64,000 nt of DNA from Candidatus Saccharimonadota bacterium (GCA_905373835.1 CAJPUN010000002.1:128192-192191), one strand, 5' to 3'. Shown: positions 8,787 to 18,131, numbered from the stretch's first letter. A program made the numbers and translations. The notes: a model not told the origin generated them from the letters alone.

Positions 8787-9710
8787 ATGTCTAAATTAAT
8801 TCACGATCCGGCGTTGGCGCGCATCGATGACAATGGGCCGCACAGCAGCACATTTGTCATTGAGCCATTGCACGCCAGCTACGGTAATACACTGGGCAAC
8901 AGCTTGCGCCGGGTGCTGCTGAGCAGTATCCGCGGCGGAGCCTTTACGGCTTTCCGAATGCAGGGTGCGACGCATGAGTTTACCACTGTACCTGGCGTCA
9001 AGGAAGATGTCACCGACATCATGCTCAACCTCAAGGGTGTCGACTTGGTTGTTCACAGCGATGAACCAGTCGAGCTGCGCCTTGAGAAGCAAGGTGCTGG
9101 TGCAGTAACCGCTGGGGATATTGCAGCTAATGCTGAGGTTGAGGTTGTTAACCCTGAGCATATCATCTGCACAATTGACGACCCACAGGCTAATGTCGTT
9201 ATTGATCTGGTGGCCGAGGCTGGTCGGGGGTACTACCCGATCGAAGAGTCGAGTGCTAACCGGTTGCACAGCGACATGATTGCTATGGACGCGCAGTTTA
9301 GCCCCGTGACCCGAGTGCGCTTTAAGGTGGACCCAACTCGTGTTGGCCAAGAAACCAATCTGGAGCGGCTTGAGATGACCGTCGAGACTGATGGTAGCTT
9401 GACGCCACGCGATGCCTTCGAGCAAGCTGCGGCGATTTTGGTCAATCAGTATACCGCTCTTGCTGGTAGTACAACTGTTGTATCGGCACCAGCACTTGGT
9501 ACTCAGACTGCTGAGGAAGATAACGAGCTGAACACCTCGATTGAAGACCTCGGCCTCAGTGCCCGCACCGCAAACGCGCTCATCAACAATGAGATCCGCA
9601 CCGTCCACGACCTCGTCACTTTGACAGAGCAGGACCTGCGCGAGCTCAAAGGCTTTGGCAGCAAAGCCCTCGACGAAGTAAAAGATAAACTAGCAGAATT
9701 GGAGCTCTAA
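8787..9710 (+). CDS. rpoA: DNA-directed RNA polymerase subunit alpha
   Basis: Assembly platform of RNA polymerase, 307 residues. The start at 8787 is chosen over the in-frame 8742, which overlaps rpsD, because AAGGAGAA lies at 8772-8779 and the product then begins at the family's usual place. The N-terminal dimerisation domain has FVIEPLHASYGNTLGNSLRRVLLSSI. The C-terminal domain has the helix-hairpin-helix segment DLGLSARTANALINNEIRTVHDL and ends in LKGFGSKALDEVKDKL. An acidic linker of about 15 residues separates them. Confidence 0.97.
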   Translation: MSKLIHDPALARIDDNGPHSSTFVIEPLHASYGNTLGNSLRRVLLSSIRGGAFTAFRMQGATHEFTTVPGVKEDVTDIMLNLKGVDLVVHSDEPVELRLEKQGAGAVTAGDIAANAEVEVVNPEHIICTIDDPQANVVIDLVAEAGRGYYPIEESSANRLHSDMIAMDAQFSPVTRVRFKVDPTRVGQETNLERLEMTVETDGSLTPRDAFEQAAAILVNQYTALAGSTTVVSAPALGTQTAEEDNELNTSIEDLGLSARTANALINNEIRTVHDLVTLTEQDLRELKGFGSKALDEVKDKLAELEL

Positions 9711-10115
9711 ATGCATCGACACGGATACAAAGGGCGCAAGCTCGGCCGCGAACGCGATCAACGTCGAGCCCTGCTCAAAGGCCTGGCAACCAGCTTGGTT
9801 GTTGAGGAGCGAATCGAAACGACACTACCCAAGGCCAAAGAGTTGGTGCGCTACATCGAAAAGCTCATTACTAAAGCTAAGAAGGGTGACCTCGCTCATC
9901 GCCGCGCTGTCATTGCTGGGCTCAGCACACAAGCTGCCGCGATCAAGCTGGTTGACCAGATTGCCCCGCAACTCGGTCATCGGCCAAGCGGCCACGTGCG
10001 TGTGTATCGGACACGCCTGCGCCGTGGCGATGGTGCGCAGATGGCAGTGATTGAGTTTGTTGACGAACTCAAGCCAATGCCTAAGCCCGAGGCAACCACA
10101 AAGGAGGCGAAATAG
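9711..10115 (+). CDS. rplQ: 50S ribosomal protein L17
   Basis: 134-residue protein near the peptide exit tunnel. The signature MHRHGYKGRKLGRERDQRRALLKGLATSLV at the N-terminus and the GDGAQMAVIEFV strand identify it. It starts at the base after the rpoA stop, as in most bacteria. The C-terminus is extended by a short Pro/Glu/Lys tail. Confidence 0.98.
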   Translation: MHRHGYKGRKLGRERDQRRALLKGLATSLVVEERIETTLPKAKELVRYIEKLITKAKKGDLAHRRAVIAGLSTQAAAIKLVDQIAPQLGHRPSGHVRVYRTRLRRGDGAQMAVIEFVDELKPMPKPEATTKEAK

Positions 10116-10117
10116 TT

Positions 10118-10555
10118 ATGGCTCACAAAACATTTTCGCAGAAGCCAGCCGATGTTAGCCGGCGCTGGATCTTGATCGACGCGAGCCAAGCGCCACTTGG
10201 CCGCACTGCGACAACCATTGCGCAGTACTTGGTGGGCAAATACAAGCCAACTTACACGCCGCACGTCGATGGAGGCGATTACGTTGTCGTCATCAACGCA
10301 GCCAAGGCTGTTGTGACTGGTAAAAAAGAGACAGACAAGATCTACTACCATCACAGTGGTTTCCCTGGCGGGATTAAAGACGCTCAGCTCAAGGAAGTGC
10401 GCGAAAACGCACCAGAGCGTATCATTACTGCTGCTGTGAAGGGCATGTTGCCCAAGAACAAGCTTGCAGCAGACCGCCTAGCTCGTCTCCGCGTCTTTGC
10501 TGGCGAAGAGCACGCCCACACCGCACAGCAACCAGAGAAAGTAGAGGTACAATAA
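10118..10555 (+). CDS. rplM: 50S ribosomal protein L13
   Basis: 145-residue early assembly protein. RRWILIDASQAPLGRTATTIAQYLVGK, DYVVVINAAK, the YYHHSGFPGG loop and GMLPKNKL are diagnostic. AAGGAGG precedes the ATG at 10118, two bases after rplQ. It is followed by rpsI without a gap, the usual rplM-rpsI pair appended to the alpha operon. Confidence 0.98.
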   Translation: MAHKTFSQKPADVSRRWILIDASQAPLGRTATTIAQYLVGKYKPTYTPHVDGGDYVVVINAAKAVVTGKKETDKIYYHHSGFPGGIKDAQLKEVRENAPERIITAAVKGMLPKNKLAADRLARLRVFAGEEHAHTAQQPEKVEVQ

Positions 10556-10954
10556 ATGGCACAAGCAACATACGATTATGGTCTTGGCCGGCGCAAAAGC
10601 GCTACTGCCCGCGCTCGACTGGTCAAAGGTAAGGGAAATGTGACGATCAATGGCAAGTCGGCGCTTGACTACCTGTCAGGCAACAAGACATTGCTAGCTG
10701 AAGTGACTGACCCACTGGCCTTGGTTGGCAAACAAAAAGAGTTTGATGTTACCGTCCTGGTGAAGGGTGGTGGCCTCAGCGGTCAAGTTGATGCTATCAA
10801 GATGGCGATCGCCAAAGCGATTACCGTTGGTGCACCAGACCTGCGCGGCACACTCAAGAAGGCTGAATTCTTGCGCCGCGACCCACGCGAAAAAGAGCGC
10901 AAAAAATACGGCTTGCGCAGCGCCCGCAAACGCGAGCAATACTCGAAGCGTTAA
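10556..10954 (+). CDS. rpsI: 30S ribosomal protein S9
   Basis: 132-residue 30S head protein whose C-terminal tail reaches the P-site tRNA. The opening GLGRRKSATARARLVKGKGN and the C-terminal LRRDPREKERKKYGLRSARKREQYSKR are classic, including the final SKR. Last gene of the operon; a stem-loop follows within 25 bases. Confidence 0.98.
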   Translation: MAQATYDYGLGRRKSATARARLVKGKGNVTINGKSALDYLSGNKTLLAEVTDPLALVGKQKEFDVTVLVKGGGLSGQVDAIKMAIAKAITVGAPDLRGTLKKAEFLRRDPREKERKKYGLRSARKREQYSKR

Positions 10955-10975
10955 GCATTCTTGCCTGCGCCTCAC

Positions 10976-11006
10976 AAATACCCTGTCAATATGGCAGGGT
11001 ATTTGC
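10976..11006 (+). terminator. Stem-loop terminator of the infA-rpsI operon
   Basis: AAATACCCTG (10976-10985) pairs perfectly with CAGGGTATTT (10995-11004), loop 9 bases. The T-run is short (TTT then GCT), so the terminator may be leaky. Confidence 0.65.
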
Positions 11007-11143
11007 TATAGTAAAATATTACTAAGGGTAGTAAGATAGAGTGTAGCTTCTAGACACTAGAAGTGTTAACAAGCCCCTTATATGCATAATGTCACCATTC
11101 TTTTGCGGCCATCCTGCAAAAAATGATACAATATCACACTAGT

Positions 11144-11935
11144 ATGTATGACAAACTCCACGAACTATTTGGCCTGGCGTATCCGCTGCATGCCCAAGTA
11201 TTTGGCGATTGGCACGATATGTCTCGACCAGTTATTGTCCTTATCCACGGTATCGGGGTGAATCATAATATTTGGCAAGGCGTACTGAATCAGCTTGGCG
11301 ATCAACCAGTCTTGGCAGTCGATTTGCTAGGCTTTGGCCAATCGCGCAAGCCTGCCTGGCCCAATTATACCCTGACCGATCATGCGCGTGCCCTGCGCAA
11401 AACGATTCGCCATGCTGCGCCGCTGCGCCAGGTGATCTTGTGTGGGCACTCACTTGGTACACTAGTCGCAATCGAATACACCAAGCTGTTTCCTCGCCGC
11501 GTCCAAAAGCTTGTGCTGTGCTCACCACCAATCTATCTACCAAGCGATATTGCTAAGCGCCCACTACGCGAGGCGCTCCTCAAGACAATTGGTAAAGGAT
11601 TTCTTAAGGCGATCAATGCGTCACCAAAGCTCATTAGCGCAGTCAATCAATACAAACGGACGCAGAAGAACTTTCACATCAGTCGCGAAGGGTTTTCGCC
11701 ATATGCCAAGACGGCGCGCAATAGTATTTTGCTCCAGACCTCGCTCGACGATGCCTGTAATCTACCGCCGCTACCGATAACGATTCTCTACGGCACACTC
11801 GATGCCGTGATGATACCAAAGCACTTCAAGGCAATCCAGCGCCAGCGTCGCAATGTCGTGATTGAGACAGCCATCACTGGCCACGAGATTCGCAAACGCT
11901 ATGCCAAGCTTATTGCCAAACACCTCGAACAATGA
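11144..11935 (+). CDS. Alpha/beta-hydrolase fold protein
   Basis: 263-residue cytoplasmic hydrolase. The oxyanion loop LIHGIGVNHNIW is at about residues 29-40, the nucleophile elbow GHSLGT near residues 100-105 (Ser at the centre), a late acidic residue in YGTLDAVM and a histidine in TGHEIRK complete the triad pattern. Substrate unknown: lipase/esterase, lactonase and peptidase members share this fold. The start at 11144 is preferred over 11123, which lies inside the -10 box (TGA-TACAAT, 11127-11132). That leaves an 11-base leader and no Shine-Dalgarno, so the mRNA is probably near-leaderless. It stands alone between two terminators. Confidence 0.85.
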   Translation: MYDKLHELFGLAYPLHAQVFGDWHDMSRPVIVLIHGIGVNHNIWQGVLNQLGDQPVLAVDLLGFGQSRKPAWPNYTLTDHARALRKTIRHAAPLRQVILCGHSLGTLVAIEYTKLFPRRVQKLVLCSPPIYLPSDIAKRPLREALLKTIGKGFLKAINASPKLISAVNQYKRTQKNFHISREGFSPYAKTARNSILLQTSLDDACNLPPLPITILYGTLDAVMIPKHFKAIQRQRRNVVIETAITGHEIRKRYAKLIAKHLEQ

Positions 11936-11999
11936 GTTCGCTATTCCTATATAGATAGCATGAGTACAGCGCTAGATACTACTACACCTTTCCTAATAT

Positions 12000-12034
12000 A
12001 ATAAAGCTCCCTTCTATAGCAAGGGAGCTTTATT
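12000..12034. terminator. Bidirectional terminator between convergent genes
   Basis: AATAAAGCTCCCTT (12000-12013) pairs perfectly over 14 bp with AAGGGAGCTTTATT (12021-12034). A- and T-rich ends serve both the hydrolase gene (plus) and the GH32 gene (minus). Confidence 0.9.
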
Positions 12035-12071
12035 GTCTGCTAGAGAAGAAGCTCTTCTTATGTTGAGTTAG

Positions 12072-13718
12072 TTACCGCGTTTTGTTTTGGAAGTCGCATA
12101 GCGTTGCCGATACGCTATTGTCGGTGCTTGACTCCACTACAACCTGCATGGTTGGATCACTTGATAGCTTCATCAGTGAATAGATCTGCCCATCTGGCAT
12201 AGCAATCTCAAGACTCTCTTTGTCGGCAACGAGATAGACGAAGTAGCGCTGGCGATTTTGCCAATTATTATATACTGCATACGCCTTCTCGTACTTATTT
12301 TTCGCTTCACCAGTGATCTTCGAGCTATTCCGTTTCACCTCGTAGGTGCCAGTCTCGGTGTTAAGGTCAACACTCACGCGGCTGTCTTTTTGATTGATAA
12401 AGACTCGAACGTGGCCTTTCGTATTGGCCGTATTGTTTGCGAAGTGAAGGCTAATCTCTTGCGAAGCTTTGCGATTAACTTTGAGTAATTCTTTGTGGTA
12501 ACCATCAGGTGCTGTTTTCGATGTTCGGGCCGACTGCTTTGTGCGGAGGCCGCTGGTGCGCGTGTTGTTATTAATCAAGCGCGACCGCACGACATACTTT
12601 CCATCCTTTTGGGTCATCGAGAGGGAATGGGTTGAGCTCATCGAGCCGATATGCTTCGCTTCTTGGCCGTCATCCTTCAGAATCTTCCCCTGTGAGTACT
12701 CCCAGTTACCCATCCAGCCAATACTCTTAACGCGTGTTGGGCTTTCTTGATAGTAATTAGCACCGTAGTAATCCGTTCCGTAGTCAAGCCGCTCTGGTTG
12801 CTGCTCGGCGACAAAGTTACCATTGGCTTCGAGGTGGCCAATCATGTAGTAGCTGCCAGTCGTCGAGCCATACTGATAGCCGTTAGCACCAAAGAGCAGC
12901 GCGTGCTTAGTGATCTTTGTTTGCGGATCATAAAAGCTCTTGAGGTTAGGGCACTCGATAAGGCCAAGATCTTTGCCATCAAGTGTGCTACCGTTGAGTA
13001 TGGTTGCGCCCTGGTATTCCCACTTTTTTCCGTCAGTACTTGAGTAGATACCAACCTTATCGCCCTCAGCCAGATACATCATCAGCTTCTTGGTAGATTC
13101 ATTGTACCAGACGTGTGGGTCGCGGAAGTTCTGCTCTTTAGACTTCGCCTTCATGACTGGCTGGCTGTGGTTGTATGGGTGGTAGGTGCGGCCATCATCG
13201 AGCGAATATGCCGCATATTGGTGTTGGCCAGTCTCAGTATAGCTCGTAAAGTAGGCAATTATTGCCGTTTTGGGTAAGTCACGGAAAAATCCATTACTAT
13301 TCTGATATACCGAACCCGAGGCAACTGCCGACCAGCCGTTAACAAACTTAGGAATTGCCACACCGAGGTCTTCAAAGTGCTCCCAATCCTTGGTGCGAAT
13401 ATGGTACCACTCAGTGCCATCATTGCTCGACTTATAGTTTTTATTGAGCAGGTAGTAAAGGTGGTAGTAGTCATCCGTTCCTTTGAAGATTGTCTGGATG
13501 TCATTTATGAAGCCTTTTGGCGTATTGTAGTGGTTTGATTGCTGGAATCCATCGGTATTGGTGTTGGCAGTAATGTTAGATAGATTGCTATTGCTAGAGT
13601 TCTGTGCAGATCGTGCGTGAATATAGCTTGACCCCACGCTCAGCAGCGCAAAGCCTGTCACCAGCGCGACAAGAGTATATTTTGTCGTATTTTTTTTCGT
13701 TTTGATGGTTTTTAGCAT
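12072..13718 (-). CDS. Secreted GH32 fructan hydrolase, LevB-like
   Basis: 548-residue extracytoplasmic beta-fructosidase or levanase that would cleave levan, inulin or related fructans. A signal peptide or anchor is at residues 12-35 (basic start, then VALVTGFALLSVGSSYI). The five-bladed propeller carries the three GH32 carboxylates: nucleophile Asp73 in FIND, Asp200 in FRDP and acid/base Glu255 in IECP. NDI replaces the common NDPNG, as in LevB-type endolevanases, and DGTEWYHIRTKDWEHF and LDYGTDYYG also resemble that group. A C-terminal beta-sandwich follows. AAGGAG precedes the ATG. Single gene on the minus strand with its own terminator; a carbohydrate-degrading exoenzyme is unusual in this gene set. 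Confidence 0.88.
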   Translation of the reverse strand: MLKTIKTKKNTTKYTLVALVTGFALLSVGSSYIHARSAQNSSNSNLSNITANTNTDGFQQSNHYNTPKGFINDIQTIFKGTDDYYHLYYLLNKNYKSSNDGTEWYHIRTKDWEHFEDLGVAIPKFVNGWSAVASGSVYQNSNGFFRDLPKTAIIAYFTSYTETGQHQYAAYSLDDGRTYHPYNHSQPVMKAKSKEQNFRDPHVWYNESTKKLMMYLAEGDKVGIYSSTDGKKWEYQGATILNGSTLDGKDLGLIECPNLKSFYDPQTKITKHALLFGANGYQYGSTTGSYYMIGHLEANGNFVAEQQPERLDYGTDYYGANYYQESPTRVKSIGWMGNWEYSQGKILKDDGQEAKHIGSMSSTHSLSMTQKDGKYVVRSRLINNNTRTSGLRTKQSARTSKTAPDGYHKELLKVNRKASQEISLHFANNTANTKGHVRVFINQKDSRVSVDLNTETGTYEVKRNSSKITGEAKNKYEKAYAVYNNWQNRQRYFVYLVADKESLEIAMPDGQIYSLMKLSSDPTMQVVVESSTDNSVSATLCDFQNKTR

Positions 13719-13950
13719 GGTGCTCCTTAGGTTTTTCTTGACATTAGCAAATCAATACACAGTACATTATGAGTGTCGTTCGTGGCGTTCTCCTGTCGTC
13801 TTTCTTAACTCCTCTCGTCTCGATTGCTCGAAACGAATCCTTACTATCTAGCTAACCAGAAATGCTACGCTATGTCAATGATATCGTTTCGTATAGTACC
13901 TCATATACTGCGTGTTCTGACCGCTTATTCAAACTCGCCACCGAAAATGC

Positions 13951-13956
13951 TATACT
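13951..13956 (+). promoter_or_regulatory. Extended -10 of leaderless trpS
   Basis: TGC-TATACT ends 6 bases before the trpS ATG, placing the expected transcription start at or next to the initiation codon. Confidence 0.7.
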
Positions 13957-13962
13957 ACGTAT

Positions 13963-14997
13963 ATGTCCAAAGAAGTTATCCTCACCGGAATTCGTAGCAA
14001 TGAAGAGCCAACGCTTGGCAATTATCTTGGTGCCTTTGTGCCAATGGTGCAGCTGCAGCAGCACTACGCTGGGCACTACCAGCTCAACATGTTTGTGCCC
14101 GACCTCCACAGCTTTACCACACCGATCGACCACACGACACTTTATGAGAATACGCTAACAAACCTCAAATACTTCATCGCAGCAGGGCTTGATATCACCG
14201 ACGAACATACGTTTCTCTATCGGCAGAGCTTTATCCCAGCACACAGTGAACTCACGTGGATTTTAGATTGCTTTACTGGCTTTGGCGAGATGAGCCGCAT
14301 GACGCAGTTTAAAGAAAAATCAGCTGATACCAACAATAATGTCACCGTTGGGCTCTTCAATTACCCTGTCCTGATGGCAGCTGATATCCTTCTTTACAAC
14401 GCCCGATGGGTGCCAGTCGGTGAGGATCAGTTCCAGCACCTGGAAATTACCCGTGATATTGCCCTGCGCATGAATCGTAAGTTTGGCAAGCTCTTTACTA
14501 TTCCAGAGCCAACTGCCAAGCAAACCGCCTTCATCCAGCGCGACACCGGCCTGCGTATTCGCAGCCTGACCAACCCAGAAAAGAAGATGAGCAAGAGCTC
14601 CACTGACCAAAAGTCCAAGATCAACCTTGCTGATACCCCCGCTCAAGCACGCAAAAAAATCATGGCTGCCACGACAGACTCGCTTGGTGTTATTAACTTC
14701 GACTGGCAGCGTCAGCCAGGCATTACTAATCTGCTTCAACTGCTTGCAATCTTGACCAATCGCCCGCAAGCCGAGGTGAATGCCGAGTGGGTAGGGCAGA
14801 CCCAATATGGTCCACTCAAGCGTGCAGTAGCTGAAGCAGTGGCTACCTTCCTCACTGATTTTCAAGCGCGGCTCGCAGGTATCTCCGATGAGACACTGCT
14901 TGCTACTCTCGAGCGCTCTGAGCGAGCGATGAATGAGGTCGCCAACACCACGCTCCTCCGCGTACAAAAGGCGGTTGGCCTGCGGAGTACATCATGA
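13963..14997 (+). CDS. trpS: Tryptophanyl-tRNA synthetase
   Basis: Class I synthetase charging tRNA-Trp (the tRNA-Trp gene is at 22921-22995). 344 residues, typical length. The HIGH-like element is TLGNYLGAF (about residues 18-26) and KMSKS is KMSKSS at about 208-213, preceded by the RSLTNPEKK basic run. The LPVGEDQ-type pocket is seen as VPVGEDQFQHLEITRDIA. No Shine-Dalgarno; the -10 box TATACT ends 6 bases upstream, so it is a leaderless mRNA candidate. The next gene begins 25 bases downstream and is probably cotranscribed. Confidence 0.96.
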   Translation: MSKEVILTGIRSNEEPTLGNYLGAFVPMVQLQQHYAGHYQLNMFVPDLHSFTTPIDHTTLYENTLTNLKYFIAAGLDITDEHTFLYRQSFIPAHSELTWILDCFTGFGEMSRMTQFKEKSADTNNNVTVGLFNYPVLMAADILLYNARWVPVGEDQFQHLEITRDIALRMNRKFGKLFTIPEPTAKQTAFIQRDTGLRIRSLTNPEKKMSKSSTDQKSKINLADTPAQARKKIMAATTDSLGVINFDWQRQPGITNLLQLLAILTNRPQAEVNAEWVGQTQYGPLKRAVAEAVATFLTDFQARLAGISDETLLATLERSERAMNEVANTTLLRVQKAVGLRSTS

Positions 14998-15022
14998 GTA
15001 TAGCCCGAGATGGAGTCATTGT

Positions 15023-16201
15023 ATGAAAATCACATCAAGCGACCTCCTTGCTATCTTACGCCAGTTTCGTCAAGCAACTGACGATAATGTCCCGCGTCAC
15101 ATCGACCAAATCGCCAGTAGCCACCCGCAGCCCATCAATCAGCTGGTGCGTTTTCGCTTCGACCGCCGGCAGTACTTTTTGCTCATCGACGACATAGCGG
15201 AGGATCATGCACCCTACATTATGCAGCAGATCTACACCGCAAAAAGTGATGCAACGGGGGAAATCCTCCCTAATCCACTCAGCGACTTCACGACCTACGG
15301 CCTACCATTCAAGGGTAAGGATGTCTATCTTTTTCAGCAGCGGCGTACCACCCAGCGCCTTGATAGCCTGCTTGCGGCTCGCTACCCCGAGACCAGTCGC
15401 TCCACTTGGCAAAAACACATCAAGGCTGGCCACGTCGCTGTCAATGATAGAGTCGTCTGTCAGCCACGCCAACTGGTAGCAGAGACCGACAGCATCGCCA
15501 TCAACCTACCTGACGCGGTCGACTATAGCGACAAAACCCTCCCCATCCTCTACATTGATGATGATGTAATCGTTATCAATAAACCAGCTGGTATCCTCAC
15601 GCATAGCAAAGGTGCGCTCAATGATGAGTTTACGGTTGCAGACTTCTTCCGGCGCTACACTTCGGTTGGACTGGAGACAAATCGGCCGGGGATTGTTCAT
15701 CGGCTCGACCGCGACACCAGTGGAGTAATGATTGGTGCACGTACACCTGAGGCCTTCCAGCGGCTTAAGAAGCAATTTGCCGAGCGCCACGCCAAAAAGA
15801 CATATCTAGCGGTTGTGGCAGGGCAACCCCGTCAGCAGCAAGCCAAGATCGATGTCCCACTGGGGCGTAACCCGGCCGCGCCAAGCACCTTTCGAGCCGA
15901 TCCACGCGGCAAATCTGCCCAAACAATCTATAAAGTACTCGCCTCGCAGTCCAGTATGAGCTTACTCGCTCTGCGCCCCCGCACTGGCCGAACACATCAG
16001 CTGCGTGTCCATCTGGCATATATTGGCACACCGATTGTTGGTGATCGCGTCTATGGATCGGCAGGGGAGCGTCTCCTTCTGCACGCCTACCAGCTCGAAA
16101 TCACGACTCGTGCTGGCCTACGTCAGACGTTTGTTGCACCACCGCCAGCAGCCTTTATGGCACTCTTTCCTGAGGGGGCCGATGTCATCGCTCGTTTATA
16201 A
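15023..16201 (+). CDS. RluA-family RNA pseudouridine synthase
   Basis: Isomerises specific uridines in rRNA or tRNA. 392 residues from the ATG at 15023; an upstream in-frame start at 14933 would overlap trpS. An N-terminal ~95-residue domain is not recognised. An S4-like RNA-binding domain follows (RLDSLLAARYPETSRSTWQKHIKAGHVAVN, about residues 99-130). The catalytic motif HRLDRDTSGVM with its essential Asp is near residue 210, and RTGRTHQLRVHLAYIGTPIVGD closes the fold. The exact target cannot be assigned; RluD and RluC families are the nearest. Overlaps the next gene by 20 bases. Confidence 0.93.
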   Translation: MKITSSDLLAILRQFRQATDDNVPRHIDQIASSHPQPINQLVRFRFDRRQYFLLIDDIAEDHAPYIMQQIYTAKSDATGEILPNPLSDFTTYGLPFKGKDVYLFQQRRTTQRLDSLLAARYPETSRSTWQKHIKAGHVAVNDRVVCQPRQLVAETDSIAINLPDAVDYSDKTLPILYIDDDVIVINKPAGILTHSKGALNDEFTVADFFRRYTSVGLETNRPGIVHRLDRDTSGVMIGARTPEAFQRLKKQFAERHAKKTYLAVVAGQPRQQQAKIDVPLGRNPAAPSTFRADPRGKSAQTIYKVLASQSSMSLLALRPRTGRTHQLRVHLAYIGTPIVGDRVYGSAGERLLLHAYQLEITTRAGLRQTFVAPPPAAFMALFPEGADVIARL

Positions 16202-17009
16202 CCCCCGCACCGAGCAGCGTCTTGCCCAGCTTACGCAGCAGCCACCACAGTCATTGCTTCTTGTTGGTGCGCCTGGACTTGGGCTTATGACCGCAGCACA
16301 GCAGGTTGCGAGCCGCCCCACACTTGTCCTCCGGCCTCATACTAGCCAGGGCCACAACGACCAGCAACGCGGGACAATTCGCGTTGATGACATCCGCTCA
16401 CTTCACACACTTACTCAGGGCAAGGCAACAGCTCGGCAATTTGTCATTATTGATGATGCCGACCGGATGACACCTGCCGCCCAAAATGCCTTCCTTAAAC
16501 TCCTCGAAGAGCCGCCTCACGCGCTTCGTCTTATCCTCACCAGCCATCAACCCCAACGCTTGCTGGCAACAATTCGCTCACGCGTCCAGACCGTCCGTAT
16601 CATCCCACCTCAGCAAGCCCAAACAACTGCTCAGCTTGGCCAGCTTGGCATTATTGACCCGACGCGCCGTGCTCAGCTGCAGTTCATTGCTCAGCAGCAA
16701 CCTGCGACGATCGCACGCTTGGCTGCCAATAGCGAGGAGTTTCGCACCATTGCTCTGGCAATGACCGATGCGCGCCACTATATCACTGGTACTACCCGTC
16801 AACGCATCGTGATTGGGCAGCGCTATAGCCAAGATCGAGCTCGTGCACTGCTCTTGCTTGAGTGCCTACTACACATTGCATGGCATACACTCCGGACGCA
16901 GCCATCACAGCAGCTGCTTGCTCAGGCAGAGCGTATCGCACGCGCACACGAGCGCATTACTGCTAATGCCAGCGTGCGGATTCAGCTGCTGGCATGTGGT
17001 ATACTATAA
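16182..17009 (+). CDS. DNA polymerase III delta-prime-like clamp-loader subunit
   Basis: 275-residue AAA+-fold protein. Start at 16182 within the end of the previous gene. The Walker A region reads GAPGLGLMT, lacking the lysine needed for ATP binding, as is common in delta-prime. The IDDADRMTPAAQNAFLKLLEEPP segment and the sensor-like TIRSRVQTV are typical of HolB/DnaX relatives. No zinc-binding cysteines. Partner of the DnaX protein encoded at 36803. Its stop follows the -10 box of the next gene, which lies inside its last codons. Confidence 0.82.
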   Translation: MSSLVYNPRTEQRLAQLTQQPPQSLLLVGAPGLGLMTAAQQVASRPTLVLRPHTSQGHNDQQRGTIRVDDIRSLHTLTQGKATARQFVIIDDADRMTPAAQNAFLKLLEEPPHALRLILTSHQPQRLLATIRSRVQTVRIIPPQQAQTTAQLGQLGIIDPTRRAQLQFIAQQQPATIARLAANSEEFRTIALAMTDARHYITGTTRQRIVIGQRYSQDRARALLLLECLLHIAWHTLRTQPSQQLLAQAERIARAHERITANASVRIQLLACGIL

Positions 17010-17011
17010 CT

Positions 17012-17902
17012 ATGTATGGATTATTATTGGTAGCCTGCGCTGGTGCCTTTGCCTTATGGCAGCAGCAATCAGTTACCGAGACCACCTCACAATTACCAAT
17101 GCGCCTCTCAGGTAAGCTTGATCGCCTGTGGGAGGTAGCTCAGGAATCACTCCGTGATCGTCGTTATCTCCGCGCCGAGAAGGCACTGCTCACGATCCTG
17201 CGGGTAGATGAGCGTAATGCAACCGCCTATAACCGCCTCGGTATTTTATACGCCAAGCAGAAGGCGTTTGATGATGCGATTGAGTGCTTTGAGATCGCTC
17301 AGAGTCTGGAGCCAAGTGCATCAAGCCTACACAATGTTGGCCTCATCTATTACGAAACCAAGCGCTACGACAAAGCTGCTCTCGCCTTTGAACAAGCACT
17401 GGCAATGGAGGACAAGCTGGCTGCGCGGCATATTGCCTATGCCAAGGTACAGGAAAAGCTCGGCCATAGTAAGAAAATGCTGGAGTCACTTGAGCGAGCT
17501 GCCAAGCTAGAGCCTGGTACTCAAACATATCAGCTCCTGGCCGAAGGCTACGAGCGCGCTGGCGACCACAAGAAAGCGAAGCGTATTCGTGCCAAGATGC
17601 AGCCCCAGCCTACCTCTGCGCAATCACCGCAGCACCACCGAGCACAACCAGAACCTCACCAGCAACCCCAGCAACGCATTACTGTGCCGTCCCAGCAGGT
17701 AGAGCAACAGCCTTCAACGGCATATTACCATCCACCGGCTGCATTGCCCGCTCCAGCAGTACCAACGTATACCCAAGCACCTCCGCAGCCGCAGCCAAAT
17801 GCCGCATATAGTCGACAGTCCGTTGCTGTTCATCCACCAGCACGAGCCCCAATGCCCGCCAATCGCATCCAGCGCAGCGCGTCACGCCGCATTACGATGT
17901 AG
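17012..17902 (+). CDS. TPR-repeat protein with Pro/Gln-rich C-terminus
   Basis: 296-residue protein, probably membrane-anchored by the N-terminal hydrophobic stretch (residues 1-15). Two to four tetratricopeptide repeats follow at about residues 35-185: AYNRLGILYAKQKAFDDAIECFEIAQSLEP and SLHNVGLIYYETKRYDKAALAFEQALAME are good matches. The last ~110 residues are disordered and rich in Pro, Gln and Ala. The start at 17012 is chosen because TGG-TATACT (17000-17005) ends 6 bases upstream, again a leaderless arrangement nested in the end of the preceding gene. Likely a scaffold; partner unknown. Confidence 0.8.
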   Translation: MYGLLLVACAGAFALWQQQSVTETTSQLPMRLSGKLDRLWEVAQESLRDRRYLRAEKALLTILRVDERNATAYNRLGILYAKQKAFDDAIECFEIAQSLEPSASSLHNVGLIYYETKRYDKAALAFEQALAMEDKLAARHIAYAKVQEKLGHSKKMLESLERAAKLEPGTQTYQLLAEGYERAGDHKKAKRIRAKMQPQPTSAQSPQHHRAQPEPHQQPQQRITVPSQQVEQQPSTAYYHPPAALPAPAVPTYTQAPPQPQPNAAYSRQSVAVHPPARAPMPANRIQRSASRRITM

Positions 17903-17920
17903 CATCAAGTAGTAAAAGGG

Positions 17921-17976
17921 TATAATAAGGGCTAAGTACAATCAACAAGGCAGCAATATGTGTGCTGCCTTATTTA
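17921..17976 (+). terminator. -10-like box followed by terminator hairpin
   Basis: TATAAT at 17921-17926 is followed by AAGGCAGCA (17947-17955) / TGCTGCCTT (17963-17971) and ATTTA. The hairpin is the likely terminator of the TPR gene; the -10 box may give a tiny transcript or be fortuitous. Confidence 0.55.
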
Positions 17977-18131
17977 CATTCTCAGGGCGGGGTTTCTCGC
18001 TGCGTAAGCCTGATATATCACATACTCACTACACATACACAGAATTACCACGCTTCCAATATTGTTCTTTGTGCGCCAATTACAGAGAGTGGAAAATAAG
18101 CTTTCACCAATTACAACCACTATGTGACTGC
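17977..18131. other. Intergenic, nothing recognised
   Basis: Roughly 150 bases between the TPR gene terminator and the tRNA terminator. No supported gene or hairpin seen. Confidence 0.4.
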
